Of a DNA stretch of 64,000 nucleotides, positions 49,459 through 58,828 are shown one piece after another. Each line of letters opens with the position of its first letter. The first letter of the stretch is position 1. This DNA is from Chloroflexota bacterium (GTDB lineage Bacteria; Chloroflexota; Anaerolineae; Anaerolineales; Villigracilaceae). The stretch covers positions 496,001 through 560,000 of the forward strand of contig JACPYX010000007.1 of assembly GCA_016195815.1 (NCBI GenBank), written 5' to 3'. Position numbers and translations under genes: made by a program. The notes beneath the pieces are model-generated. The model ran no database searches, was not told the DNA's origin, and was given only the letters and a program-made list of their open reading frames with translations.

Positions 49459-51045
49459 ATGGACAATAATCTCTGGTTCAAAGACGCGGTTTTTTATCAA
49501 ATCTCGGTGCGCGCATTTCGAGACAGCAACGGGGACGGTCACGGCGACCTTCATGGTCTCACAGAAAAGCTGGGCTATCTGGAAACACTGGGCGTTGACT
49601 GCCTCTGGCTGATGCCAATTTATCCTTCGCCTTTAAAAGACGACGGTTACGACATCGCTGATTATTACGACGTTGCCAACGTTTTCGGAAATCTCGGAGA
49701 ACTCAAGGCGCTGATTGACGCCGCACATGCGCACGGAATCCGCATCATTACCGACCTGGTCATGAACCACACATCCGATCAGCATCCCTGGTTTCAGGCC
49801 GCGCGCGCAGACCGGCATTCGCCGTACCACGATTATTACGTTTGGTCTAATACCGACCAAAAATATACCGGCGCGCGCATCATCTTTCTGGACACCGAGC
49901 CATCGAACTGGGCATGGGACGAAAAAGCCGGCCAATACTACTGGCATCGTTTTTATGCAAGCCAGCCAGATCTGAATTTTGACAACCCCGAAGTTCAAAA
50001 CGAAATGCTCAACGTGGCGCGCTTCTGGCTCGATCTCGGCATTGACGGTTTCCGCGCCGACGCCGTGCCGTATTTGTTCGAGCGCGAGGGTACAAACTGC
50101 GAAAATTTGCCGGAGACTCACGCATACTTAAAAAAACTGCGCGCCTTCATCGAAAAAAATTATCCCGGACGAATCCTGCTGTGCGAAGCCAACCAATGGC
50201 CTGAAGATGTCCGCCCCTATTTCGGCGAAGGCGATGAATTTCACATGGGTTTCCATTTCCCGATCATGCCGCGCATCTACATGGCGCTCAAAAAAGGCCG
50301 GGTTACTGACCTGCTTGAAATCATCAACCGCACACCGGCAATTCCCGAAAATTGCCAATGGTGTACGTTCCTCCGCAATCACGACGAACTGACTCTCGAA
50401 ATGGTCACACCGGAAGAACGCAAATGGATGTGGGAACAATACGCACCCGATCCTCGCATGAAATTAAATCTTGGCATTCGCCGCCGGCTTGCGCCGTTGC
50501 TTGATAACGACCGCCGCAAGATCGAGCTGGCAAATTCCTTGCTCTTCACATTACCCGGCTCGCCTGTGATTTATTACGGCGACGAAATCGGCATGGGCGA
50601 TAACATTTGGCTCGATGACCGCAACGGCGTCCGCACACCGATGCAATGGGACGATTCGCCAAACGGCGGCTTTACCAGCGCTACGCCTTTCGCACCCCTG
50701 CTTGAAGGCCAATATAGTCCTCAACATGTCAATGTTGCCGCGCAAACAGCCGATCCCGATTCCCTTCTGCGCGCCATGCAGCGAATGATCGCGGCCCGCA
50801 AACAAATTCACGCTTTTGGCTGGGGCGGTTTCGAGTGGCTCGATGCAGGCACAGATTCCATCGCGGCATACACGCGCAGATATAAAAACGAAACGCTGCT
50901 CATTATCAACAACCTCAGCGATCAAAAACAAACCGTCCATGTGCCGTTTGAAGAAGCCACGGATATTTTGTCACACGAAAACGTTTCACTCCCGTCGCTC
51001 ACGCTTAGGCCATTTCAATATCTCTGGCTTCTAATTAAAAAATAA
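49459..51045 (+). CDS. treS: Trehalose synthase (maltose glucosylmutase), GH13
   Basis: 528 aa. Interconverts maltose and trehalose by intramolecular transglycosylation. N-terminal [26 protein letters not shown] is typical of TreS. GH13 catalytic residues: Asp in [11 protein letters not shown] near 197, Glu in [12 protein letters not shown] near 240 and Asp in [12 protein letters not shown] near 307. The B-domain and C-terminal beta domain are present; there is no maltokinase fusion. It lies 27 nt after the GH1 gene and 1 nt before the fructokinase gene. Confidence 0.93.
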   Translation: MDNNLWFKDAVFYQISVRAFRDSNGDGHGDLHGLTEKLGYLETLGVDCLWLMPIYPSPLKDDGYDIADYYDVANVFGNLGELKALIDAAHAHGIRIITDLVMNHTSDQHPWFQAARADRHSPYHDYYVWSNTDQKYTGARIIFLDTEPSNWAWDEKAGQYYWHRFYASQPDLNFDNPEVQNEMLNVARFWLDLGIDGFRADAVPYLFEREGTNCENLPETHAYLKKLRAFIEKNYPGRILLCEANQWPEDVRPYFGEGDEFHMGFHFPIMPRIYMALKKGRVTDLLEIINRTPAIPENCQWCTFLRNHDELTLEMVTPEERKWMWEQYAPDPRMKLNLGIRRRLAPLLDNDRRKIELANSLLFTLPGSPVIYYGDEIGMGDNIWLDDRNGVRTPMQWDDSPNGGFTSATPFAPLLEGQYSPQHVNVAAQTADPDSLLRAMQRMIAARKQIHAFGWGGFEWLDAGTDSIAAYTRRYKNETLLIINNLSDQKQTVHVPFEEATDILSHENVSLPSLTLRPFQYLWLLIKK

Positions 51046-51046
51046 T

Positions 51047-51952
51047 ATGACCACACCCCTCTTTGGCGGCATCGAAGGCGGCGGCACAAAATTTATTTGC
51101 GCGGTCGGCACCGGCCCAGACGACATCCGCGCCGAGACACGCTTCCCCACCGCCGCACCAGAAGAGACTTTAAGACATGTTGTTGGCTTCTTCAACGAGC
51201 AGACTCAACGCCTCGGCCCGCTCGCATCTATTGGCATTGCCTCGTTCGGGCCTCTCGACCCTCGGCCGGGATCGCCTTCATTCGGACACATTCTCCCCAC
51301 CCCCAAACCCGGCTGGACGAATGCCGATATCGTCGGAACGATTCGCGCCGCAATCAATGTTCCCATCGCCTTCGATACCGATGTCAACGGCGCGGCTTTG
51401 GGCGAATGGCGCTGGGGCGCGGCGCAGGGCCTCGACACGTTTATTTATCTGACGGTCGGCACCGGCATCGGCGGCGGCGTATTTGCAAACGGCCGCCTTT
51501 TGCACGGGTTACTTCATCCAGAACTCGGACACATTGCTCTGCCGCACGATTTCAAAAAAGATCCCTTTGAAGGCGCATGTCCGTTTCATCATGATTGCTT
51601 TGAAGGACTCGCTTCAGGCGTCGCCATCGAAAAACGCTGGGGACAATGCGGCGGCACGCTTCCCGAAGATCATCCGGCGTGGGAATTGGAAACGGAATAT
51701 ATCGCGCTGGCGCTCGCGAATTACGTGTACACCATTTCGCCGGAACGGATCGTTATCGGCGGCGGAGTCGGCCAACTGGCGCATCTCCTGCCCAGGGTCC
51801 AGAAAAAGACGCGGGAGGTTATCAATGGCTATGTTCAGTCTGCATCCATCCTTGAAAATATCGAAACATACATCGTCCCGCCCGGCCTCGGAAACCGCGC
51901 CGGAATGCTGGGCGCGATTGCACTGGCTGAACAGTTAATCCGGGGAAAATAA
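51047..51952 (+). CDS. ROK-family fructokinase
   Basis: 301 aa. Phosphorylates fructose (ATP) to fructose 6-phosphate. ROK motifs: [14 protein letters not shown] at the N-terminus, [13 protein letters not shown] near residue 106, [11 protein letters not shown] and the zinc/HxGH segment [35 protein letters not shown]. It follows treS by 1 nt and precedes amylosucrase by 2 nt; amylosucrase releases fructose from sucrose, so it would recycle that product. Substrate could also be mannose. Confidence 0.93.
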   Translation: MTTPLFGGIEGGGTKFICAVGTGPDDIRAETRFPTAAPEETLRHVVGFFNEQTQRLGPLASIGIASFGPLDPRPGSPSFGHILPTPKPGWTNADIVGTIRAAINVPIAFDTDVNGAALGEWRWGAAQGLDTFIYLTVGTGIGGGVFANGRLLHGLLHPELGHIALPHDFKKDPFEGACPFHHDCFEGLASGVAIEKRWGQCGGTLPEDHPAWELETEYIALALANYVYTISPERIVIGGGVGQLAHLLPRVQKKTREVINGYVQSASILENIETYIVPPGLGNRAGMLGAIALAEQLIRGK

Positions 51953-51954
51953 TC

Positions 51955-53898
51955 ATGCTTGACTCCAATCAACTTGAACGCGAAACGACGCGCACATTGA
52001 ATCGTTTGTTGCCGCGCCTGGAAGACAGCGCGTCCAATTTCCTTTCCGCCGACCCCGCAGGCTGGCGCGAGTTTCGTTTGCGCCTTGAAAAATATTTCCC
52101 GGCTTTGTTCGATTTATATTTGCAGTTGTACGGCGGGCATTATGATTTCTTCTATCATTTGGAAGACCTTATAAAAAGTCTGGCCCAGGCCTGGGCCGCT
52201 CGCTCCGCCGATTTGCGTAAGCTGGATCAGTCCCGCGAGTTAAATCCGCTGTGGTTCCAATCGAATCAAATAGTGGGCGGAGTTTGTTACGCAGATTTGT
52301 TCGCGAACGATCTCAAGGGTCTGCGCGCAAAAATTCCGTACTTCAAAGAATTGGGCCTCACTTATTTGCATCTCATGCCGCTGTTCAAAGCGCCGGAAAG
52401 TGAAAACGACGGCGGGTATGCCGTCAGCAGTTATCGCGAGACGCAGTCAAAGCTCGGCACGATGGAACAGCTTTCCTCGCTGGCCCGCGACTTGCGCGAA
52501 GCGGGCATTAGTCTCGTTGTTGATTTCGTTTTCAATCATACAGCGGATGAATACGAGTGGGCCAAACGCGCCAGGGCGGGCGACGCGGATTATCAGGATT
52601 TTTATCGCATCTATCCCGACCGCACAATGCCCGACGCTTACGAACGCACCTTGCGCGAAATTTTTCCCGGCGAACATCCGGGCGCGTTCACCTATCGGCC
52701 TGAATTTAACAAATGGGTCTGGACGACCTTCCACAGCTATCAGTGGGATTTAAATTATGATAACCCGGCGGTCTTCAACCGCATGGCAGAAGAAATGCTT
52801 TTTCTCGCCAATCAGGGCATTGAAGTTTTACGTCTCGACGCAGTGGCCTTTATCTGGAAAAAATTCGGCACGAATTGCGAAAATCTGCCGGAAGCGCATA
52901 CTTTGATCCAAGCCTTCAATGCGGTGGCGCGCATTGCAGCGCCAGCCCTTTTATTTAAATCAGAAGCCATCGTTCATCCAGATGATGTTGTGAAATATAT
53001 CAGCCCGCAGGAATGCCAGCTTTCCTACAACCCGCTTTTGATGGCCCTCTTGTGGGAATCGCTCGCCACGCGCAAACCACAATTGCTCAACCAGGCGCTG
53101 GCATCGCGCCACAAAATAAATCCGGGGACTGCCTGGGTCAACTATGTCCGCTGTCACGACGATATCGGCTGGACCTTTTCCGATCAGGACGCCGCGCTGC
53201 TTGGAATCAACGGAAACGATCACCGTCACTTTCTGAACGAGTTTTATCGCGGCCGTTTCCCGGGCAGTTTTGCCCGCGGACTGCCTTTCCAGGAAAACCC
53301 CAAAACCGGCGATTGCCGCATCAGCGGAACTTGCGCGTCGCTGGCCGGCCTGGAAAAGGCTCTGAACGAAGAAGGCCCAAACGAAATCGAGCTTGCCATT
53401 CGCCGCATCCATTTGATACACGGTATCATCATGACTGTTGGCGGGATTCCGCTAATTTATCTCGGCGATGAGATCGGCATGCTGAACGACTATGGTTACC
53501 GCGACAATCCCGCCCACAAAAACGACAGCCGTTGGGTGCACCGCCTGCGTGCGGATTGGGAACGATACGAACTCCGCAACGATCCGTCCACGATGGAGGG
53601 ACGCACCTATCGGGGCTTAAGAGATCTGATCGAACTGCGAAAAAATAATCCGGTCTTTGCCGCGGGCAATCTGGAGACCATCGAGACCGGGAACGAACAT
53701 GTATTGGGTTATATGCGCCTGCATGAAAATAAACGCGCAGCAGTCTTTTGCAACTTTTCCGATGAAGAGCAAATTGTTCCCCCAAAAGTTTTGAAGCAGT
53801 ATAATCTCATCGGCAAAAAACAATTGTACGGTTCCAGCAGCCTCTCCCCGCATGGCAATTTGATTTTATGCCCGCTCGGCTTCGTCGTGTTGGACTAA
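51955..53898 (+). CDS. Amylosucrase (GH13_4)
   Basis: 647 aa. Transfers glucose from sucrose to an alpha-1,4-glucan and releases fructose. N-terminal helical domain (residues 1-95), then the barrel: Asp nucleophile in [12 protein letters not shown] near 293, Glu in [11 protein letters not shown] near 336, Asp in [10 protein letters not shown] near 396, positions close to those of Neisseria amylosucrase. [18 protein letters not shown] and [13 protein letters not shown] are typical. No signal peptide, so it is cytoplasmic and may store imported sucrose as glucan. Last gene of the sugar operon. Confidence 0.94.
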   Translation: MLDSNQLERETTRTLNRLLPRLEDSASNFLSADPAGWREFRLRLEKYFPALFDLYLQLYGGHYDFFYHLEDLIKSLAQAWAARSADLRKLDQSRELNPLWFQSNQIVGGVCYADLFANDLKGLRAKIPYFKELGLTYLHLMPLFKAPESENDGGYAVSSYRETQSKLGTMEQLSSLARDLREAGISLVVDFVFNHTADEYEWAKRARAGDADYQDFYRIYPDRTMPDAYERTLREIFPGEHPGAFTYRPEFNKWVWTTFHSYQWDLNYDNPAVFNRMAEEMLFLANQGIEVLRLDAVAFIWKKFGTNCENLPEAHTLIQAFNAVARIAAPALLFKSEAIVHPDDVVKYISPQECQLSYNPLLMALLWESLATRKPQLLNQALASRHKINPGTAWVNYVRCHDDIGWTFSDQDAALLGINGNDHRHFLNEFYRGRFPGSFARGLPFQENPKTGDCRISGTCASLAGLEKALNEEGPNEIELAIRRIHLIHGIIMTVGGIPLIYLGDEIGMLNDYGYRDNPAHKNDSRWVHRLRADWERYELRNDPSTMEGRTYRGLRDLIELRKNNPVFAAGNLETIETGNEHVLGYMRLHENKRAAVFCNFSDEEQIVPPKVLKQYNLIGKKQLYGSSSLSPHGNLILCPLGFVVLD

Positions 53899-53955
53899 AC
53901 TGGATTTTGTCCATTTGGAATACTCAAATAAAGTTAAAAACGATATAACACAGCC

Positions 53956-55362
53956 ATGAACGATCTCTTCGACCACGCCATGCAGGAACGCATGAAATCA
54001 GAAGCGCCGCTGGCGGCGCGCATGCGCCCGCGCACACTCGACGAATACATCGGCCAGGAACACATCGTAGGCGAAGGCAAACTCCTGCGCCGCGCCATCG
54101 AAGCCGACAGACTCTTCTCATCCATTATTTTGTGGGGGCCGCCCGGCACAGGCAAAACCACGCTGGCGCAAGTCATCGCCAACACCACCAAGAGTCACTT
54201 CGTCACCATCTCCGCCATCCTGGCGGGCAAAGCCGATCTGCGCGTCATCATTGACGAAGCCCTCGAGCGCCGCCGCCTGCACAACGAACGCACGATTCTT
54301 TTCGTGGATGAAGTCCATCGCTGGAACAAAGCCCAACAGGACGCGCTCCTGCCCCACGTCGAAACCGGTGCCGTCACTCTCATCGGCGCGACGACCGAAA
54401 ATCCATACTTCGAAGTTATCAAAGCGTTGATCTCGCGTTCGCGCGTTTTTCAATTGCGGAATTTGAATCAAGAAGAAACAGGCATCTTGATTGACCGCGC
54501 CCTGACGGACAAAGAACGCGGCTTCGGACAAAAGAGCGTCATCCTGGACCCGGAAGCGCGCGGCCATTTAATCGAGACGGCCAGCGGCGACGCCCGCAAC
54601 GCGTTAAACGCCATCGAGCTGGCAGTTGAATCCACGCCTGCAAACAAAGATGGAATCATTCACATCACTTTGGATGTCGCGCAAGAATCTATTCAACGCC
54701 GCGCTGTTCTTTACGATAAAGATGGCGACGCCCACTACGATACAATCAGCGCCTTCATCAAGTCCGTGCGCGGAAGCGACCCCGATGCCGCCTTATACTG
54801 GCTGGCGAAAATGTTATATGCAGGCGAAGATCCGCGCTTCATCATCCGCCGTTTGATCATACTTGCCGGTGAAGATATCGGCCTCGCCGATCCAATGGGA
54901 CTTGTCGTCGCGTCTGCCGCGGCCCAGGCTTTTGATTTCATCGGCCTGCCCGAAGGCGTCTATCCCATCGTTGAAGCGACGCTGTATCTCGCCACCGCGC
55001 CAAAGTCGAACAGCGCGGGCGCGTATTTCAAAGCCATGAAGAAACTGGAAGACGAGGGCCAAATTTCCGTGCCGAAACATTTGCAGGACGGCAATCGCGA
55101 CGGGCCGGCCACAGGCCAGGGCAAAGATTATATTTATCCCCACGAGCAGGAAGGTCACTTCACACCACAGCAATATTTACCCAAGCGATTATTGGGAACC
55201 TATTTTTATAAACCGTCTGATGAAGGTTACGAGTCTCAAGTGGCTACGCGCCTGGAAATGTGGCGCGAGGCGCAACGCAAAGCTCTTGGAATTACGGATG
55301 TCAAAAACATTCCAGACATGAGTGAAGAACAAATTATGGAAATGAAAAGGCGAATCAAATAA
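53956..55362 (+). CDS. rarA: Replication-associated recombination protein RarA/MgsA
   Basis: 468 aa AAA+ ATPase acting at stalled replication forks. LAARMRPRTLDEYIGQEHIVGEGKLL, Walker A GPPGTGKTT near residue 63, Walker B ILFVDEVHRW near 115, sensor GATTENPYFEV and the C-terminal tetramerisation domain with PDAALYWLAKMLYAGEDPRFI are all present. A TATAAC ends 6 nt before the ATG, so it may be leaderless. Two genes follow with a 1-nt gap and a 4-nt overlap. Confidence 0.96.
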   Translation: MNDLFDHAMQERMKSEAPLAARMRPRTLDEYIGQEHIVGEGKLLRRAIEADRLFSSIILWGPPGTGKTTLAQVIANTTKSHFVTISAILAGKADLRVIIDEALERRRLHNERTILFVDEVHRWNKAQQDALLPHVETGAVTLIGATTENPYFEVIKALISRSRVFQLRNLNQEETGILIDRALTDKERGFGQKSVILDPEARGHLIETASGDARNALNAIELAVESTPANKDGIIHITLDVAQESIQRRAVLYDKDGDAHYDTISAFIKSVRGSDPDAALYWLAKMLYAGEDPRFIIRRLIILAGEDIGLADPMGLVVASAAAQAFDFIGLPEGVYPIVEATLYLATAPKSNSAGAYFKAMKKLEDEGQISVPKHLQDGNRDGPATGQGKDYIYPHEQEGHFTPQQYLPKRLLGTYFYKPSDEGYESQVATRLEMWREAQRKALGITDVKNIPDMSEEQIMEMKRRIK

Positions 55363-55363
55363 C

Positions 55364-55996
55364 ATGCCATTATTACTGCTTATCCGTCACGGCGAAAACG
55401 AATACACCAAAACCGGAAAACTTGCGGGACGATTGCCTGGCGTCCACTTGAACGAACGCGGGCAGAAACAAGCCCTGGAGCTGGCCGATGCACTCAAGAA
55501 CGCGCCGATCAAGGCCATCTATTCGAGTCCGCTGGAGCGCGCGGTTGAAACGGCAGCGCCCATCGCGGCCGCGCGCAAGCTCGAGGTCCAGATCGAAGCG
55601 GGTCTGATCGAAACAAACGTCGGTAAATGGCAGGGACGTTCGCTCAAAGTCTTGAATTTAAATAAATACTGGAAAGTCGTTCAACGCGCGCCATCGCGCG
55701 CAAAATTCCCCGATGGCGAAACTTTCCACGAATGTCAATCGCGAATTGTTACAGCATTGGACAAAATCATCGCCGCGCATAAACCTCAAGATATTATCGC
55801 CTGCGTCTTTCATGCAGACCCCATCAAACTAGCTGTGGCGCATTACCTCGGACTGCCGCTCGATCACTTTCAACGGCTGGGATGCGATACCGGATCCGTT
55901 TCAGTATTAGCGATAGGCGAAATGGGAACGAGCGTGGTGAAATTAAATCAAAGGCCGTCTTTTGAATTTTTCTCGCAACCAAAAAAGAAGAAATGA
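55364..55996 (+). CDS. Histidine phosphatase (MSMEG_4193-type)
   Basis: 210 aa. LLIRHGENEYTKTGKLAGRLPGVHLNERG with the catalytic His at residue 9, Arg in YSSPLERAVETA near 60, and VFHADPIKLAVAHYLGLPLDHF with the second His near 149 are typical of this branch. Likely a phosphatase or mutase acting on a small phosphorylated metabolite. It begins 1 nt after rarA and overlaps the Smr gene by 4 nt, so all three form a unit. Confidence 0.93.
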   Translation: MPLLLLIRHGENEYTKTGKLAGRLPGVHLNERGQKQALELADALKNAPIKAIYSSPLERAVETAAPIAAARKLEVQIEAGLIETNVGKWQGRSLKVLNLNKYWKVVQRAPSRAKFPDGETFHECQSRIVTALDKIIAAHKPQDIIACVFHADPIKLAVAHYLGLPLDHFQRLGCDTGSVSVLAIGEMGTSVVKLNQRPSFEFFSQPKKKK

Positions 55997-56250
55997 TGGC
56001 AAAACTTAAACTCGACCTGCATGAAATCTATAATCGCGGCGACCAGATTGATGCGGAACTTAATCGTATTATGGAAGAAGCGCTTGAAAAGAAAATTGAG
56101 CTCGTTGAAATTATCCCCGGCAAAGGCAGCGGGCAACTTAAGAAAAAAGTCCTGCGATTCTTAAATCAAGCCCATATTCGCAAGCTTTATCATCGCGTTG
56201 AAAAGGATGACAAAAATTTCGGGCGGATTTTCATCCATTTCAAACATTGA
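55993..56250 (+). CDS. Small Smr-domain protein
   Basis: 85 aa. A single C-terminal Smr-type domain: LDLHEIYNRGDQIDAELNRIMEEALEKKIELVEIIPGKGSGQLKKKVLRFLN. The GKGSGQLKKKV segment is the H/GKGxG loop of Smr (MutS2-like) nucleases. No MutS part is attached. Nuclease activity is possible but the isolated form is uncharacterised. Coupled to the phosphatase gene by an ATGA overlap and closed by a terminator. Confidence 0.88.
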   Translation: MMAKLKLDLHEIYNRGDQIDAELNRIMEEALEKKIELVEIIPGKGSGQLKKKVLRFLNQAHIRKLYHRVEKDDKNFGRIFIHFKH

Positions 56251-56261
56251 AAAATATTAAA

Positions 56262-56295
56262 CAAGAGACGCCCCTTTCGGAGCGTCTCTTTGATT
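56262..56295. terminator. Terminator after the Smr gene
   Basis: AAGAGACGC / GCGTCTCTT stem (about 9 bp, longer with mismatches) followed by TGATTTTATT. The convergent VOC gene starts at its right edge, so it serves both. Confidence 0.75.
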
Positions 56296-56670
56296 TTATT
56301 CCTTGTTGAGGCCCGGATTCATGCTGGTGTAAAGAGCGATCACATTTCCGGTCGGGTCTTTGAACATCCCGAACCAACCTGTTTGCGGGATTTCATCCTT
56401 CTGGCGGACAATCGTCCCGCCCAGGGATTTTGCCTTCTTCAAATCTGCTTCAATGTCGTCGCTATTGATGTAGATCAAAACGTCGCCGGGCTTCACGTTC
56501 TGGCCGAGCGGGTTGAACCCACCCGCTGATCCGTCGCCCGCGTCCCACATGGTGTAATTCATTTCGGGAATGGGCTGAATTTCCCAGCCGAACAAATCTT
56601 TATAAAACTGGCCGGCCTTGGCCAAGTCTGCGGCCGGGATTTCAACATGGACAATATTTCGTTTGGTCAT
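56296..56670 (-). CDS. VOC-superfamily (glyoxalase/bleomycin-resistance) protein
   Basis: 124 aa. Reads MTKRNIVHVEIPAADLAKAGQFYKDLFGWEIQPIPEMNYTMW, a typical VOC half-unit, then a second beta-alpha-beta-beta unit ending GWFGMFKDPTGNVIALYTS. The EIPAADL and Glu/His-type metal positions resemble proteins annotated as glyoxalase-like, but the function is open. Preceded by AGGAGAAGATC. No close partner on this strand. Confidence 0.9.
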   Translation of the reverse strand: MTKRNIVHVEIPAADLAKAGQFYKDLFGWEIQPIPEMNYTMWDAGDGSAGGFNPLGQNVKPGDVLIYINSDDIEADLKKAKSLGGTIVRQKDEIPQTGWFGMFKDPTGNVIALYTSMNPGLNKE

Positions 56671-56750
56671 GATCTTCTCCTTTTCTAAGTCGGATAAAGT
56701 TGACCAAATTATAGAACATTTTTTCTAGTTTTGCAAGTCCGATTCTGATG

Positions 56751-57590
56751 TCACGCGAAAAGGTCAAATCTTCGCTTCTCGTTTTTCCCGACTGGCGGAT
56801 AAGCCCGCATGTAATCTTCATATTCACCGAAAGCGCGCGAGACGAAGCCCATGAGACCGCGCCGCATTTGGCCTCCGCCCTGCGAGGCGTGACATTCGCC
56901 AGCCGCGGCTTTTAATTCAGAGACAGGGCGAACATCCAGGCGAACATGAATCGGAAAATCCACATCGGCCAAAGATTTGAGATCCACATCCCCGTTGCGG
57001 CCAAATTTGCTTGGATCGTGTCCGAACAACGGCATGATGCGAACGGCTGCTTTCAGGAACCAGCGCGGAAAGACCTGGAAGTACAGTGAATGTGGCTTAA
57101 ACGGCGACCCGCTTTCGGGGTGAAAAGAGGCGTCATCCGCTTTTTCGAAGGCAAGCACCGTCGCCTGATGAATGTGGATATGATCCGGGTGACGGTATCC
57201 ACCAATCGGGTCAAAAGTCAGGACGACCTCCGGCTTCAGTTCCCGAATATATTTCACCACCCGGCCGGCAACTTCATCAATTGAGTGAGCGACTTGCGCA
57301 TCGGGATGTTTGTTGTCTTCACTGCCGGGCATTCCCGAATCGCGGTAATCGAGAAAGAAAACATTTTTCAAGCCAAGATGCTCCGCCGCGCAACGCAGTT
57401 CGGCCTCGCGCAACCCGGCAATCGAATCGAATCCCCGCATGTGTTCAGGGTCCACCGTGCCTACTTCGCCGCGCGTAGCGCACACAAGATAAACGTTAAA
57501 TCCTTTGCGGGCATACAAAGCCAACGTGCCGCCCAACCCGAAAGATTCATCATCAGGATGGGCCAGAACCGCAAGTATCGTCTTATTCAT
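56751..57590 (-). CDS. PIG-L family deacetylase
   Basis: 279 aa. Zinc-dependent N-acetylglucosaminyl deacetylase-like fold: N-terminal ILAVLAHPDDESFGLGGTLALYARKG (AHPDDE motif, residues 9-14) and the second zinc His in GGYRHPDHIHIH near residue 136. Such enzymes act on GlcNAc-inositol, bacillithiol/mycothiol precursors or antibiotic sugars; the target is not identifiable. The start MNKTILAVLA follows GAGGAACTC; the 48-codon upstream extension is rejected. Divergent from metB, intergenic about 45 nt. Confidence 0.9.
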   Translation of the reverse strand: MNKTILAVLAHPDDESFGLGGTLALYARKGFNVYLVCATRGEVGTVDPEHMRGFDSIAGLREAELRCAAEHLGLKNVFFLDYRDSGMPGSEDNKHPDAQVAHSIDEVAGRVVKYIRELKPEVVLTFDPIGGYRHPDHIHIHQATVLAFEKADDASFHPESGSPFKPHSLYFQVFPRWFLKAAVRIMPLFGHDPSKFGRNGDVDLKSLADVDFPIHVRLDVRPVSELKAAAGECHASQGGGQMRRGLMGFVSRAFGEYEDYMRAYPPVGKNEKRRFDLFA

Positions 57591-57602
57591 GAGTTCCTCG
57601 TT

Positions 57603-57608
57603 TATAAT
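57603..57608 (+). promoter_or_regulatory. -10 box of the metB gene
   Basis: TATAAT, 27 nt upstream of the ATG, with AAAGGAG as ribosome binding site between. It lies in the 45-nt space shared with the divergent PIG-L gene. Confidence 0.5.
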
Positions 57609-57635
57609 TATTTTCGTACCGCTAAAGGAGACGAG

Positions 57636-58778
57636 ATGAAATTTGAAACCCTTACCATTCATGCAGGCCAGGAACCCGACCCGAACAACGGCGCTGTGAT
57701 GACGCCGATCTATCAAACATCCACTTATGCACAAGACGGCGTCGGCAAAGCGCGCCAGGGATACGAATATTCGCGCACGAAAAATCCCACACGTCTCGCG
57801 CTGGAAAACTGCCTGGCCGCGCTGGAAGGCGGTTTATACGGCCTGGCCTTTTCTTCAGGCATGGCTGCGACCGATACCGTGCTTCGACTCGTTTCGAGCG
57901 GCGATCACGTCCTGGCAGGTAACGATGTGTACGGCGGCACATTCCGGCTATTCGACAAAGTGTTGACTCGCTACGGAATGAAATTCGATTTCGTTGACAC
58001 CACCGACCCCGAAAATGTTGCAGACTCACTCACCCCTCAAACCCGCCTGGTCTGGCTTGAAACGCCGACCAATCCTCTCTTGAGCGTGACCGATATTCGA
58101 GCGGTGGCCGAAATCGTTCACGCACATCCCAATCATCCTTTGCTCGTCGTGGACAACACTTTTGCCACGCCTTATTTGCAGCGTCCACTCGAACTGGGCG
58201 CAGATATTGTGATTCATTCGATGACCAAATATCTCGGCGGACACTCCGATACCGTCGGCGGTGCGGCCATCGTCAGAGACAAAGCCGTTTATGAAAAGCT
58301 CGCCTTTCTGCAAAACGCAGTCGGCGCGGTTCCGGGACCGATGGATTGTTTCCTCGTCTTGCGCGGGATCAAAACCCTGCCGGTACGAATGGATCGCCAC
58401 ACGGAAAACGCCGCCTCTCTCGCGGACTATTTAGCGGGTCATTCCAAAATCAGCCGGGTCATGTACCCATTCCACTCCAGCCACCCGCAGGTTCATATCG
58501 CCAAACGCCAAATGAAAGCTGGCGGGGGTATGATCTCATTCATTATGAAAGAAGGCCGCGATGCAGCGGTCAAAGCAGCCGAAGCTACAAAAATATTCAC
58601 CCTGGCCGAATCCCTGGGCGGTGTCGAATCGCTGATCGAAGTCCCCGCCGCCATGACGCATCTTTCCACAGCCGGCTCACAAATTGCAGTTGACCCGGGC
58701 CTTGTGCGCCTCTCGGTTGGCATCGAACACAAAGATGATCTTCTGGCAGATATAGAACAAGCGCTGGACAAAGCCTAA
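57636..58778 (+). CDS. metB: Cystathionine gamma-synthase/gamma-lyase family
   Basis: 380 aa PLP enzyme of the Cys/Met metabolism family: FETLTIHAGQEPDPNNGAVMTPIYQTSTYAQ, GLAFSSGMAATDTVL (PLP phosphate), VDNTFATPYLQRPLELGADIVIHSMTKYLGGHSD with the Schiff-base Lys near residue 198, and the C-terminal LVRLSVGIEHKDDLLADIEQAL. Either synthase or lyase activity is possible. AAAGGAG precedes the ATG; an upstream frame of over 100 codons overlaps the divergent PIG-L gene and is a shadow. Confidence 0.92.
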   Translation: MKFETLTIHAGQEPDPNNGAVMTPIYQTSTYAQDGVGKARQGYEYSRTKNPTRLALENCLAALEGGLYGLAFSSGMAATDTVLRLVSSGDHVLAGNDVYGGTFRLFDKVLTRYGMKFDFVDTTDPENVADSLTPQTRLVWLETPTNPLLSVTDIRAVAEIVHAHPNHPLLVVDNTFATPYLQRPLELGADIVIHSMTKYLGGHSDTVGGAAIVRDKAVYEKLAFLQNAVGAVPGPMDCFLVLRGIKTLPVRMDRHTENAASLADYLAGHSKISRVMYPFHSSHPQVHIAKRQMKAGGGMISFIMKEGRDAAVKAAEATKIFTLAESLGGVESLIEVPAAMTHLSTAGSQIAVDPGLVRLSVGIEHKDDLLADIEQALDKA

Positions 58779-58783
58779 ATTAA

Positions 58784-58828
58784 AAAGCAAACGGGTTTCC
58801 ATTTTTCCACCGGAAACCCGTTTGCTTT
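58784..58828. terminator. Bidirectional terminator
   Basis: Perfect 17-bp stem (58784-58800 with 58812-58828) with 11-nt loop, bounded by A-run and TTT. The stem reaches the stop codon of the convergent phosphatase gene. It terminates metB and that gene. Confidence 0.85.
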
